From assembly GCF_001640805.2 (NCBI RefSeq), contig NC_066850.1:7655631-7719630 (forward strand): a stretch of DNA of 64,000 nt, in the 5' to 3' direction. The DNA comes from Lates calcarifer. Its lineage: Eukaryota > Chordata > Actinopteri > Centropomidae. Shown piece after piece: positions 54,361 through 63,054 of the stretch (position 1 is its first letter; every line of letters begins with the position of its first letter). A model generated the notes under the pieces. The model saw only the letters and a program-made list of their open reading frames with translations. It made no database searches and was not told the DNA's origin. Both the position numbers and the translations under genes were made by a program.

Positions 54361-54387
54361 TGCTAATTAGCACAGTCGCTAATTAGC
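54361..54387. promoter_or_regulatory. Two homeodomain-type palindromes
   Basis: TGCTAATTAGCA (54,361-54,372) is a perfect 12-bp palindrome, and GCTAATTAGC (54,378-54,387) repeats its core with a centre-to-centre spacing of 16 bp. TAATTA is the classical site for paired-class and other homeodomain factors, and two sites this close suggest a bound element. No conservation data are available to me. Confidence 0.35.
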
Positions 54388-54735
54388 TATGAATCACAGC
54401 ATTAACAGCTGAGCGCTCGTGCCTCTGAGAGCCAAAAAAGAAGCATCCCACACAGACACGGACCGGTGTACGTACACACACAAAAACACCCCTAAGACTG
54501 CACAATTTCCATCACATTTAAATAACCCATACCGCACTGGATGCTGCGCCAACACACACTTTGCCAATTGCATTGTGATAAAGGCGACATTTAGCCGGGA
54601 AAGGCGTGTGACGGTTCATGAAGCGATGCTGGAGCGTGAATGTAATGGAACAGGGGAAGTAATAGACTGGGTGGTATTTGAGACACTGTGGGCCTCCAGC
54701 TTGGATGGGGAAGCACAAAGAGTTAGATTAAATGG

Positions 54736-54755
54736 TGATGATGATGATGATGATG
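54736..54755. repeat. (GAT)6 trinucleotide repeat
   Basis: About six GAT units in the last snd1 intron. They produce a poly-Asp run in a spurious open frame. Confidence 0.85.
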
Positions 54756-54948
54756 CAGGCTTTGCACTGGCCTGCAAAAGCATTTTGTTTGGGGTTTTTT
54801 TCCCTTCTTCTTTTGCTCTTGATCATTTAACATGTAATGTGCTAGAGAGATTATTGAGGTCCCATTCAAAGCAGTTGGGAATGTTACAGCATTTTATGGT
54901 TATTTGTTTCATTATGGTCAATAAAATCTGTCTCTGTCTTCTCATTAG

Positions 54949-55014
54949 CTCAACATTTGGCGCTACGGAGACTTCCGTGCAGACGATGCTGATGAGTTTG
55001 GTTACAGCCGTTAA
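54949..55014 (+). CDS. snd1: snd1 terminal coding exon with stop codon
   Basis: After TCTCATTAG the exon reads LNIWRYGDFRADDADEFGYS, R, then TAA (55,012-55,014), 22 codons including the stop. This is the invariant SND1 C-terminus. With the extra base at about 31,135 discounted, the seven exons total 765 nt including the stop, or 254 residues, which matches the last 254 of the 910-residue human protein. The gene is thus complete at its 3' end and cut by the window edge at its 5' side. Confidence 0.98.
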   Translation, partial: LNIWRYGDFRADDADEFGYSR

Positions 55015-55975
55015 AAAAAAGAAGAAAAAAATAAAGAAGTGAAAAAATAAAATCGACCATCCAATCAACACCATTCCAAAGACCAACATGGACGGCAAGT
55101 GACGCATTGGACGGAAGACAGAGTAAAGAAATGACAAAAAGCTAAACGACAAGCATTGACTCACTCTTCCTCTTTATTTGACATTTCATCCCTCTAGTCC
55201 TGACTTCTCCTCTGTGAATACCATTTCTTTTTTTTTTCAGCTACCCACTGTAGCTCCAACTAGAGCATGCTAGCAAAAAAAGAAAAAAATTAATCATGCA
55301 AGAATCATTTTCCATTCATCCTTGATTTTCCTAATGGGCCACTGCCAGCTCAAGCAGCCTGCACTATTGCCAATCTGTGTTACTTGCCATGTTACCCTTT
55401 CAGCAGACTTCCTGTGTGAATGATAATTATGATACTTACATATGAGTTTCGGCCAATCATGTTCCTTGTTCTCTGATGCTCTTGTCCAATCCCTGCTTTC
55501 CTCTGTACAGGAAGGGACTGGGTGTTTGGGGGAGAATGCTCAACTATTTGCAAACAAATGCTTCCCTAATGAATTTCATGTAAATGTGAGGATATGTTGA
55601 AAAGTGTAAATGGATTTATTTTAGAGACATACTGTAGGTGGAGCCACACAGACAAAAAAAAAGGACAAGTTTATTTTTGTCTTCAGTGTATATCTGTGTG
55701 ATGATGACATTTGCGGATGTTTTTGTGGGGAGTGTTTTGTCGTTTATTCACTATGTCACACTTTTATGACCGGTAAATATGGACGCCATTGTGTGGCATT
55801 TTATCATCAATCTCCTGTAAAGTTTACATTCTAATAATGGTTATGATCCTGTCTCTGGCAGTCTCTTCTCTTTCTGTCTCTGTATGCCATAGCAGAAACA
55901 GTGTTTGAATTTATTTCCACATAATGGACCTTTGCATTCTATTAAAAATCTGCTGAATAAAAATAAGCAAACTAA
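55015..55975 (+). other. snd1: snd1 3' untranslated region (end approximate)
   Basis: The stop is followed by an A-rich stretch with two early AATAAA hexamers (55,030 and 55,046) that are probably too near the stop to be used. About 900 bp downstream, ATTAAA (55,941-55,946) and AATAAA (55,956-55,961) lie together, followed by T-rich sequence from 55,991. That is a plausible cleavage region near 55,975. The end is inferred and would need cDNA evidence. Confidence 0.6.
55956..55961 (+). terminator. snd1: Likely snd1 polyadenylation signal
   Basis: A canonical AATAAA with an ATTAAA 15 bases upstream and T-rich sequence (GTCATTTTTTCATTT) about 30 bases downstream. It is the best poly(A) signal after the snd1 stop codon. 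Confidence 0.6.
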
Positions 55976-57600
55976 AAGTGTTACTGTAGTCATTTTTTCA
56001 TTTAAAAATTGCATGCATTTTCTCAAACTCACAGACTGGGGTTGACTGAGAATTTGAGTTTGGATGGGTTTTTTGTTGTTTTTTTATTTTTTGGTGCCAC
56101 GATAGAAGAGCACTTTTGCACAGAAAACAGCTTTTGTTACCTGTAATACAAAACACTCTGATAAAGCTCTTTGACTAAAAGCTTGGACATTTTTTCAATG
56201 AATTTGAAATTAGCAATGCTGATAATGCTTAGAAGCCTGTCTCCATTTGAACTAGTTTAACCTTTAAAATTTATCATGAGTTTGCAGTAGTTCTGCTTAT
56301 CTGTTTCTACGTAACAATAATGTAAAAGACTATTTACACTTTTTAAAGGCTGCTAGTTTATGCCAGTTGTGCAGGAGGGCAACCTCTGAATTTACATGAG
56401 GTGATGAAATTCCCTTTTTCAGGGCACTGTTTTGAAGAATGCATGTCTGAAATGTGTTACCTAGAGACAAGATAAGACATGAATCTCTAAAAGGATCACC
56501 CAAAGGTGAAGTATTTCTGAACGTGGGTTTTATTTTCCCATGTTTTTAGGTGTTGTGTGTTCAAGTCTTACCAGGTGCAGTAAATTTTTAACTCCCAACA
56601 CACAAACACAAACACAAAATAAATACCCAAAGGCTAAAAGAAAACATGTGCAACCATCAGACTGCTTAGCTCAAGCTAAGAGATGTCTGCCTTGTAGACT
56701 GGAGGTTGGAGGTTTGAGTCTTACCAGGAGTGACAGATTTTTGAAGTCCAACATCCAGCGTCAACACTCAAAGGCTAGAAAAAAAAGGTATGAGTATCAC
56801 ACTAATTAGCCCAGGCTAATAAACACATTTCATACATTTCATGCATTTCAGCATTTTAGCAATGTACAACACTGGGCTCCGGTCTGTCCTGTTGTCTTCA
56901 TAGCATCAGTATCCAATAGCAACAGTATAACAACCTCTATTCACTTAGAATATTGTGTATTGCTTTCCTTCTTTGGTTTCTACAAAAGACAGAAAACAGT
57001 TGGAAATGTTATGATCATAGGACATAAACTTTAGTTCAAATAAAATGAATTCATGAAGCCAGCAAAGTTGTGTTCAAAACATTTTATCTCAGTGTAGAGT
57101 TTTGTCTATACTGACAGAACTGAATGTAAAGAAAACTTTAAACCTTTATTATGTCTTACAGCTATTTGATTCTCATAAGGATTATAATTTCAGAGCAGGC
57201 TGGTCAGACATTTGAATCCTATTTCTTTATGCCTTTGAGTGTTTACTTTGGGTGTTAGACTACAAAATTCTTTACGGCGACTTAATAACTCCCATACTTT
57301 TGAGAAATCAGTAGCTGCACACCCTTTTTCCCTGCTGGAATAAATACATCAGTATTCCTTAACAAATGCCTACAATCAGCAGAAAACACTGCTCCTGAAG
57401 AAACGACTGGTTTGAGTTCCACTGTTTTGTTCCACGTCTTGTCTACGTCACTAGGCGACATATTGGCATACTGCTCCCCCTACCGGCAGGGGCTGTATCC
57501 ACAGGCTGCTGTTTTTGCTCAGGTCCAAAATTTTTTCCTCGTTACCGACTGTGACACAAATATTACATCCATAAAGACAAATCAGAGGCGGTTGCTAAGC
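55976..57600. other. Intergenic region downstream of snd1
   Basis: AT-rich non-coding sequence between the snd1 3' end and the CpG-rich segment. Apart from the tRNA-like SINE copies at 56.54-56.83 kb, I see no gene, RNA or obvious repeat in it. The open frame of 89 codons at 56,540-56,809 is just the SINE. Confidence 0.7.
56540..56830 (+). mobile_element. tRNA-like SINE in tandem partial copies
   Basis: A tRNA-like head lies at about 56,663-56,728: an A-box-like TAGCTCAAGCTAAGAG, an anticodon-arm-like GTCT-gccttgt-AGAC, then a B-box-like GGTTTGAGTCTTACCAGG. The tail contains TTTTTGAAGTCCAACA and CTCAAAGGCTAGAAA. A related copy precedes it (GTTCAAGTCTTACCAGG at about 56,560, then TTTTTAACTCCCAACA and CCAAAGGCTAAAAG). 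A third partial head follows (ATCACACTAATTAGCCCAGG, about 56,796). This head-to-tail order suggests a SINE duplicated in tandem. The family is not recognised. Confidence 0.5.
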
Positions 57601-57639
57601 GGAACAGAATCAGAAGGCCATATTGGCGTTTTTTTCTGC

Positions 57640-57930
57640 CGTTGTTGGCTTGCGTGTGTCGTCACCGGCTACGAGCTTCTGAGAGGAGCGCAGAGGGGCG
57701 GAGAGACGACGCCGGAAACCAGATTTAAACTAAGGTCTGAGCGGGCGCTTCGGTTTGTCAGTACTGCGAGAAAATGTTCTTACGGAAGAAGCCTGGATGC
57801 TAAAATAAGCTTTGAAGCTGTTTTTTGTCGAACAGGAGTGAGGCTGGACACTGAGCACACCTGCGGCGCAGAGGTAAGGCTAAGGAGCAAACTAGCTAGC
57901 GGCTAGCGTAAGCATGTGCGTTAGCGGCGA
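57640..57930 (+). promoter_or_regulatory. CpG-island-like promoter with candidate first exon
   Basis: CpG density rises sharply here, in GGAGCGCAGAGGGGCGGAGA, GACGACGCCGGAAACC, GAGCGGGCGCTTCGG and CCTGCGGCGCAG, with GGGGCGG (Sp1-like) and CCGGAA (ETS-like) motifs and no TATA box. A strong donor-like GCAGAG/GTAAGG sits at 57,873/57,874. I infer the start of a further gene on the + strand with a non-coding first exon, whose body would lie downstream, possibly beyond the window. The 164-codon open frame at 57,412-57,906 crosses the island, but nothing marks it as a real protein. Confidence 0.5.
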
Positions 57931-58328
57931 GTGTTAGCATTAGCCTTCTCATTTAATTCCTTATTTGACCTCATTTCCATTTTCAGTCGTTTTTATCGCA
58001 TGGGTAAGAGTGTGTTTGTGTTTCTGTGACTGAGGCGTCCGTGACATGAGTTGTGGACCCCCAACGTGGACGGGTGAAAACACCAGGAGCTCTTGATTGT
58101 CTGGTCCCCATAGCCCCAACAAAATGGTTGCAAAATAGGCCAAGTTAAAAGTTTGAAAACACAGGCAATTATACTGCAGGGGTATCATCATTTGCATCAC
58201 ATAACATCAAGTTCAAAAATGGGGGGAAAGTGCAATTGTGGTACCACTGTGATAAAAAAAAAAACAAAAAAAAACCTGCAAATGTATTTGGAAAGAAAGG
58301 TGAACAAGTCAATACGCGAGTCGTATCA

Positions 58329-58709
58329 CTGCATTAGTGGCTGCAATGAGCCTGCACTTTCAATTTTAGCTTTCAGTTTTGCAGCATTTGTCTCATCAAG
58401 CATAACTGTCACCATGTCTACAGCAGCAGGGAGAATGAGCTGCCCAGCTGTGGAGTGTGGTTTCTTGGCCCGAGTAATTGTGTATCCAACTTTGAATGGA
58501 GCCATCTGTGCTTTGCTGTTTACCGATGCAGATTTTACCATGTGATTTTCACGCTCACGGTGTTCTGGCAGTTTTCTTAGACAGAAGTTGAGTGGCTCAT
58601 TGACATGATTGGGGTGTGTGGTCTTTAAGTGTCGTCTTAATTTGTCGGGTCTCATGTTGTCTGCTGCCTCCACCACGCCCACCGTGAATCCGACAGCAAG
58701 ATACGCCTC
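58329..58709 (-). pseudogene. hAT/ZBED-type transposase fragment
   Basis: On the - strand a 127-codon open stretch reads AYLAVGFTVGVVEAADNM, then RPDKLRRHLKTTHPNH, and later MVKSASVNSKAQMAPFKVGY, AKKPHSTAGQLILPAAVDMV. This follows the N-terminal part of hAT-superfamily transposases related to ZBED5/FAM200 proteins: a BED-finger tail (HLKTTHPNH), a KAQxAxFxVxxxIxxxKKPHxxxxxLILPAxxxMV segment, then a linker. The Cys pair of the BED finger and the whole catalytic region are missing. A stop (58,710-58,712) lies just upstream and another ends the frame at 58,326. It is a truncated, dead copy, close to the CpG promoter. Confidence 0.8.
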
Positions 58710-59100
58710 TTAATGTTTTCTTTCTGGCTGCCTTTTGGTTATAAAGTTCCGTCAGTCCGGTTTTCCTCTGCTGGCACCGCATCGCCTGTTTTCGTTGTCG
58801 CTCTTGTCGTGAATTGATCCATTACTTAACGTTATGCTCACTACTGCCTCTCTGTGAGAGAGTTTGTTTATTATTCCATTGCAATTAACATGCCGACGTT
58901 AAATTATCATTTTCGCACTATGGTTCAACGTCACATTTTCCTCCCGGTTTCCTGGATCTGATATTGTTTTAAATTACATGTATTAATGACTGTTTGTTTG
59001 TGTGAATGTTTTGAGTGTATTCTCTTTATTGTCAATAACAGCAGTAATACTGATAGGGTCAAAAAAGTTAAATTTCCTCCCAGTCGTCGCGCCTCACCTG

Positions 59101-59410
59101 TCAAGTCAAGTCAATTTTATTTATACAGTGCCAATTCACAACAGAAGTTATCTCGAAGCACTGTATATTATATGAGCAAGCACTAGGCGACTGTAGCAAG
59201 GAAAAACTTCCTTTTAAGAGGCAGAAACCTCAAGCAGAACTGGACTCGGGGTGGGCGGCCATCTGCCTCGACTGGTTGGGTTTAGACAGAGAGGGGGTGG
59301 GGGGATGAGGTAAGAGAAAGACAACATTGCAAATACACAGAATAAGTCAAAATGTAGATAGTAGTAATAATAATAATAATTATTATTATTATAGCTAAAG
59401 AAATAATAAT
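59101..59410. mobile_element. Abundant fish dispersed repeat
   Basis: Begins TCAAGTCAAGTCAATTTTAT, then TTATACAGTGCCAATTCACAAC, AGAAGTTATCTCGAAGCACT, ATGAGCAAGCACTAGGCGAC, AAGGAAAAACTTCCTTTTAA and GGCAGAAACCTCAAGCAGAA. This succession is characteristic of a very common teleost interspersed element, which I recognise from pattern but cannot assign safely to a class. It ends in a TAA/TTA repeat. No coding sequence. Confidence 0.7.
59361..59392. repeat. (TAA)n(TTA)n palindromic microsatellite
   Basis: About five TAA units followed by four to five TTA units form a perfect self-complementary tract at the tail of the dispersed repeat. Confidence 0.9.
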
Positions 59411-60024
59411 GACATGTCTACTCCCCACTGGTGGGACGCACCCCACACTTTTGTTTGTTTTGTTTTCCATCCTGATCACTCTGTTTATAGTGGTCTGTCA
59501 AGTCATTGTCATCATTTTGTATTTATGGTCATTTTGTGTTATATTGCATCTGTATCTGGCTGCTTTACATCTGGATGTCAACGTTAGAAACAGCAAATTT
59601 AAGGTGTCGCCACAGCCATGTCATTTGACAAAAACTCAAACTTTTGCTAACTTTTAATCACAAAGGTGTTAAAAGTATACTGACTGAGTTTGAAGTCAAT
59701 ATGATTAAATCTCTAGGAGTAGTTTCTTCAAATACAATGTCCCCACGTGGCAAAAAATGAACAACATTTGTGTATTAAAGTCAAAATGGCTGACTTCCTG
59801 TTGGTTTGAGGTCATGGCATCAGAAGACATTTTGTACATCTGGGCATGTTATGTGGTGTGAATTTCTTCTGCTGAATGGGGTGTTCACTTTTGAATGTTG
59901 TACAAAGTTGCACAAAGTTTCATGAGTATAGAATGTGGTCAAAAACGTCACAGTATAATAGGGCATAAAAATATAAAAAAATGCCATACTACAGTTAGAC
60001 ATAACATGTTTTGTTAAATGTTAT

Positions 60025-60650
60025 GTTTCAGCTGTAATGTTGAATATTTTTCTGTGTTTTCATGGTTAAACTGTTGATGAGGAATAGGTAGTAGTGTATT
60101 CATCATTTTCCTTTGTCTGTTTCTCTTTGATTTCCTCCAGGTGTCACCACTTTGTCCACGACATCGTCCACAATCGCAGAGACATGGTCCATGGTTGGAG
60201 AGACATTGTTGAGGATGAGGGAGACATCGTCCATGATCAGAGACATTGTCCATGATCGCAGAGACCTTGTCAAAGATGAGAGAGACGTTGTCCATGATCA
60301 GAGACATTGTCCATGCTTCGTAGAGACCTTGCGATAGAATCGGCGGAGACGGGGGTCACCGATTTGACGGCATTGCCCGCGATCAGGGACATTGTCGATG
60401 ACCACAGAGACACCGTCTATGATCTCAGAGACATCGTCCACGATCACAAAGACATAGTCCATGAACGGAGAGACATTGTCCATAATCTCAGAGACATTGT
60501 CCGCGATCACTGAGACGTAGTCCGCGATCACGGAGATGTAGTCCAAGATCACAGAGAGTCTTTGTACAATGGAGAAGTTCTTTCAGACCAAGACAGAGGC
60601 CTCCAGGTAATTCACAAACAGCTTTACATCAACTGTCCAACACAGAGCAC
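60025..60650 (+). repeat. Exon-like cassette, copy 1
   Basis: First of four tandem copies. It has a leader (TTTCAGCTGTAATGTTGAAT to a C/T-rich tract and TTTCCTCCAG at 60,140), an exon-like block at 60,141-60,606 (466 nt) and a donor-like CTCCAG/GTAATTCAC. A tail similar to that of the other copies follows. The block is mostly a 21-bp minisatellite built on GAGACATTGTCCATGATC. Relative to copies 2 and 3 it lacks one C at about 60,313 (TGTCCATGC instead of TGTCCCATGC), which closes the long + strand frame at about 60,335. Its 3' half holds extra minisatellite units. The 164-aa-type frame seen in other copies is therefore broken here. Function unknown. Confidence 0.75.
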
Positions 60651-60792
60651 TGTTTAGTAAGGCATCAAAAATGTTCAAAAAATGTCATAGTATAATAAGG
60701 CATTAGAAAATGTCATAGTACAGTAAGGCGTCAAAAACTCAAAAAATGTCCTAGTATAGTAAGGCGTCAGAAATGGTCATAAAATGTTAAAT

Positions 60793-61390
60793 GTTCAGGT
60801 TCAGCTGTAATGTTGAATATTTATCTGTGTTTTCTTGGTTAAACTGTTGATAAGGAATAGGTAGTAGTGTATTGATCATTTTCCTTTGTATATTTCTCTT
60901 TGATTTCCTCCAGGTGACACCACTTTGTCCACAACATCGTCCGCGATCGCAGAGACTTCGTCCATGATCGGAGAGACATTGTTGAGGATGAGGGAGACAT
61001 CGTCCATGATCAGAGACATTGTCCATGATCGCAGAGACCTTGTCAAAGATGAGAGAGACGTTGTCCATGATCAGAGACATTGTCCCATGCTTCGTAGAGA
61101 CCTTGCGATAGAATCGGCGGAGACGGGGGTCACCGATTTGACGGCATTGCCCGCGATCATGGAGACATTGTTGATGATCACAGAGGCACCGTCTATGATC
61201 TTAGAGACATCGTCCACGATCACAGAGTCATTGTCCATGATCACAGAGACTTTGTCCATAATCTCAGAGACATTGTCCGCGATCACAGAGAGTCTTTGTA
61301 CACTGAAGAAGTTCTCTCAGACCAGGACTGAGGTCTCCAGGTAATTCACAAATAGCTTTACATCGACTGTCCAAGACAGAGCATTGACAT
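60793..61390 (+). repeat. Exon-like cassette, copy 2
   Basis: Leader from about 60,799, acceptor-like TTTCCTCCAG ending 60,913, block 60,914-61,340 (427 nt), donor-like GTCTCCAG/GTAATTCAC. From its third base the block is open throughout on the + strand, about 141 codons. It starts DTTLSTTSSAIAETSSMI, changes in the middle to RDIVHDRRDLVKDERDVVHD, passes a non-repeat core (LRRDLAIESAETGVTDLTAL) and returns to ETLSIISETLSAITESL. The 7-residue periodicity is direct. The - strand is also partly open (MDNVS repeats), as expected for a 21-bp repeat. No known protein family was recognised. Confidence 0.75.
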
Positions 61391-61727
61391 TAAATTGTTT
61401 CAGTTGAGTTTTCAGTATATCAGAAAAGTGTAATGACAGAAGTAATCTGCAATATAAAAATAATGTAAAAGTAATATATATTAAGTAGAAGAAATGTAAA
61501 AGTAATGAGTAATATCAGAAGTAAGATGTAGTAATCAATGTAATCTAATACTAGATATAGTTTGTAAGGCATAAAAATGTCAAAAATGTCATCGCATAGT
61601 ATAGACAATAGTATGTCATTAAAAAAGTAAAATAGTATGTCGTTAAAAATATCATTAAAAAAAAGCCATGATATGTTTCTTGCTATACTAAAATGTCATG
61701 GTATAGTAAGGCATGTAAAGCCATCAA
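61391..61727. other. AT-rich spacer between cassettes 2 and 3
   Basis: Contains many AAGTAAT/AAAAGTAAT motifs spaced irregularly, then degenerate copies of the 38-bp satellite motif (GTCATCGCATAGTATAG, AATGTCATGGTATAGTAAGG). No coding signal. Confidence 0.7.
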
Positions 61728-62310
61728 ACGTTCTGGTTCAGCTGTAATGTTGAATATTTATCTGTGTTTTCATGGTTAAACTGTTGATAAGGAATAGGTA
61801 GTAGTGTATTGATCATTTTCCTTTGTATATTTCTCTTTGATTTCCTCCAGGTGACACCACTTTGTCCATAACATCCTCTACGATCGCAGAGACTTCGTCC
61901 ATGATCGGAGAGACATTGTTGAGGATGAGGGAGACATCGTCCACGATCAGAGACATTGTCCATGATCGCAGAGACCTTGTCAAAGATGAGAGAGACGTTG
62001 TCCATGATCAGAGACATTGTCCCATGCTTCGTAGAGACCTTGCGATAGAATCGGCGGAGACGGGGGTCACCGATTTGACGGCATTGCCCGCGATCATGGA
62101 GACATTGTCGATGATCACAGAGGCACCGTCTATGATCTCAGAGATATCGTCCACGATCACAAAGTCATTGTCCATGATCGCAGAGACTTTGTCCATAATC
62201 TCAGAGACATTGTCCGTGATCACAGAGAGTCTTTGTACACTGAAGAAGTTCTCTCAGACCAGGACTGAGGCCTCCAGGTAATTCACAAATAGCTTTACAT
62301 CAACTGTCCA
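61728..62310 (+). repeat. Exon-like cassette, copy 3
   Basis: Leader from about 61,732, acceptor-like TTTCCTCCAG ending 61,850, block 61,851-62,277 (427 nt, same length as copy 2), donor-like GCCTCCAG/GTAATTCAC. It is very similar to copy 2, with scattered substitutions (for example CAACATCGTCCGCGATC replaced by TAACATCCTCTACGATC), and is also open throughout in the same + strand frame. Retention of an identical-length open block in two copies could reflect recent duplication rather than selection. Confidence 0.75.
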
Positions 62311-62469
62311 ATATGTTCAATATTCAGTATATCAGAAAAGTGTTAGAATAAAAGTAATCTGCAATATAAACATAATATATAAGTAGTCTGTATTAATATA
62401 AGTAATGTAAAAGTAATTTGCATTATAAGAAGTAAAATGGTATAGTAAGGCATAAACATGTCTAGTTAA
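62311..62469. other. AT-rich spacer between cassettes 3 and 4
   Basis: Short spacer with AAAGTAATCTGCAATATAAA and AAGTAATGTAAAAGTAAT motifs as in the previous spacer, ending in one degenerate satellite motif (TGGTATAGTAAGGCATAAAC). Confidence 0.65.
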
Positions 62470-62750
62470 ATGTTGTCGTTCAGCCGTAATGTTGAATATT
62501 TATCTGTGTTTTCATGGTTAAACTGTGGATGAGGAATAGGTAGTAGTGTACTGATCATTTTCCTTTGTATGTTTGTCTTTAATTCCCTCCAGGTGTCACT
62601 ACTTCGTCAACATCATCATTTACGATCACTGAGACGTCGTCCACGATTGCAGAGACATTGTCCACGATCGCAGAAACATTGCCCATGATTTCAGAAACAA
62701 GGTAATTCACAAACAGCTTTACATCAACTGTCCAACACAGAGCACTGACA
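62470..62750 (+). repeat. Exon-like cassette, copy 4 (shortened)
   Basis: The leader is conserved (GTTCAGCCGTAATGTTGAAT) and the acceptor-like TTCCCTCCAG ends at 62,592, but the block is only 109 nt (62,593-62,701). It ends AACAAG/GTAATTCACA, then the usual tail. It holds about four 21-bp units (CATTGTCCACGATCGCAG type). The internal core of copies 1-3 is absent. It may be an ancestral short form or a deletion product. Confidence 0.7.
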
Positions 62751-63054
62751 ATGTTTATGTTCAGTATTCAATATATCAGAAATGTGTAATAATACAAGTA
62801 ATCTACCATATAAAAATAAAGTATAGGCAATCTGTATAATAGAAGTAATGTAGAAGTAATTAGCATTATCAGAAGTAAGCTGTAATAGTCAAAATACTCT
62901 TGTTAATAAATCTAATTTGCAACAGTGAAAGTTATTATGTAAAATTAGAGTTAATATGTAATTTGAAAAGTAATATGTAATGGGGAAGTAATCTGATATT
63001 AGAGGTAACAGTAAATGTAATAAAATAAGGCATCAAAAATGACTAATGTATAAT
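62751..63054. other. AT-rich spacer before the satellite
   Basis: Same type of AAGTAAT-rich sequence as the spacers between cassettes (AATACAAGTAATCTACCATA, AGAAGTAATGTAGAAGTAAT). Nothing coding. Confidence 0.65.

Larger units (their letters stand above)
52649..54948 (+). other. snd1: snd1 last intron (2.3 kb)
   Basis: Starts GTGAGTCA and ends TCTCATTAG. It holds a poly-A run near 53,710, two G/C homopolymer patches (54,063-54,071 and 54,152-54,160), a pair of TAATTA palindromes at 54,361-54,387 and a short GAT repeat at 54,736. The 207-codon open frame at 54,419-55,042 runs through the end of this intron and the last exon in the wrong frame and is not a gene. Confidence 0.94.

Noticed and set aside
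54419..55042. 207-codon open frame on the + strand, the longest in the window
   Set aside because: It overlaps the last snd1 exon in a different frame, contains a poly-Asp microsatellite run and a poly-Lys end, and resembles no family. The snd1 frame explains the region.
1..56000. Nested LRRC4 gene inside an snd1 intron, as in mammals
   Set aside because: LRRC4 needs a single open frame of roughly 650 codons. No frame near that length exists on either strand here.
57412..57906. 164-codon open frame across the CpG-rich segment
   Set aside because: GC-rich promoters are stop-poor. The frame starts upstream of the island in unremarkable sequence and shows no domain or splice support.
60150..62280. 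- strand open frames with MDNVS repeats as a gene
   Set aside because: They mirror the 21-bp repeat. The splice-like signals and pyrimidine tracts favour the + strand, and no - strand signals were seen.
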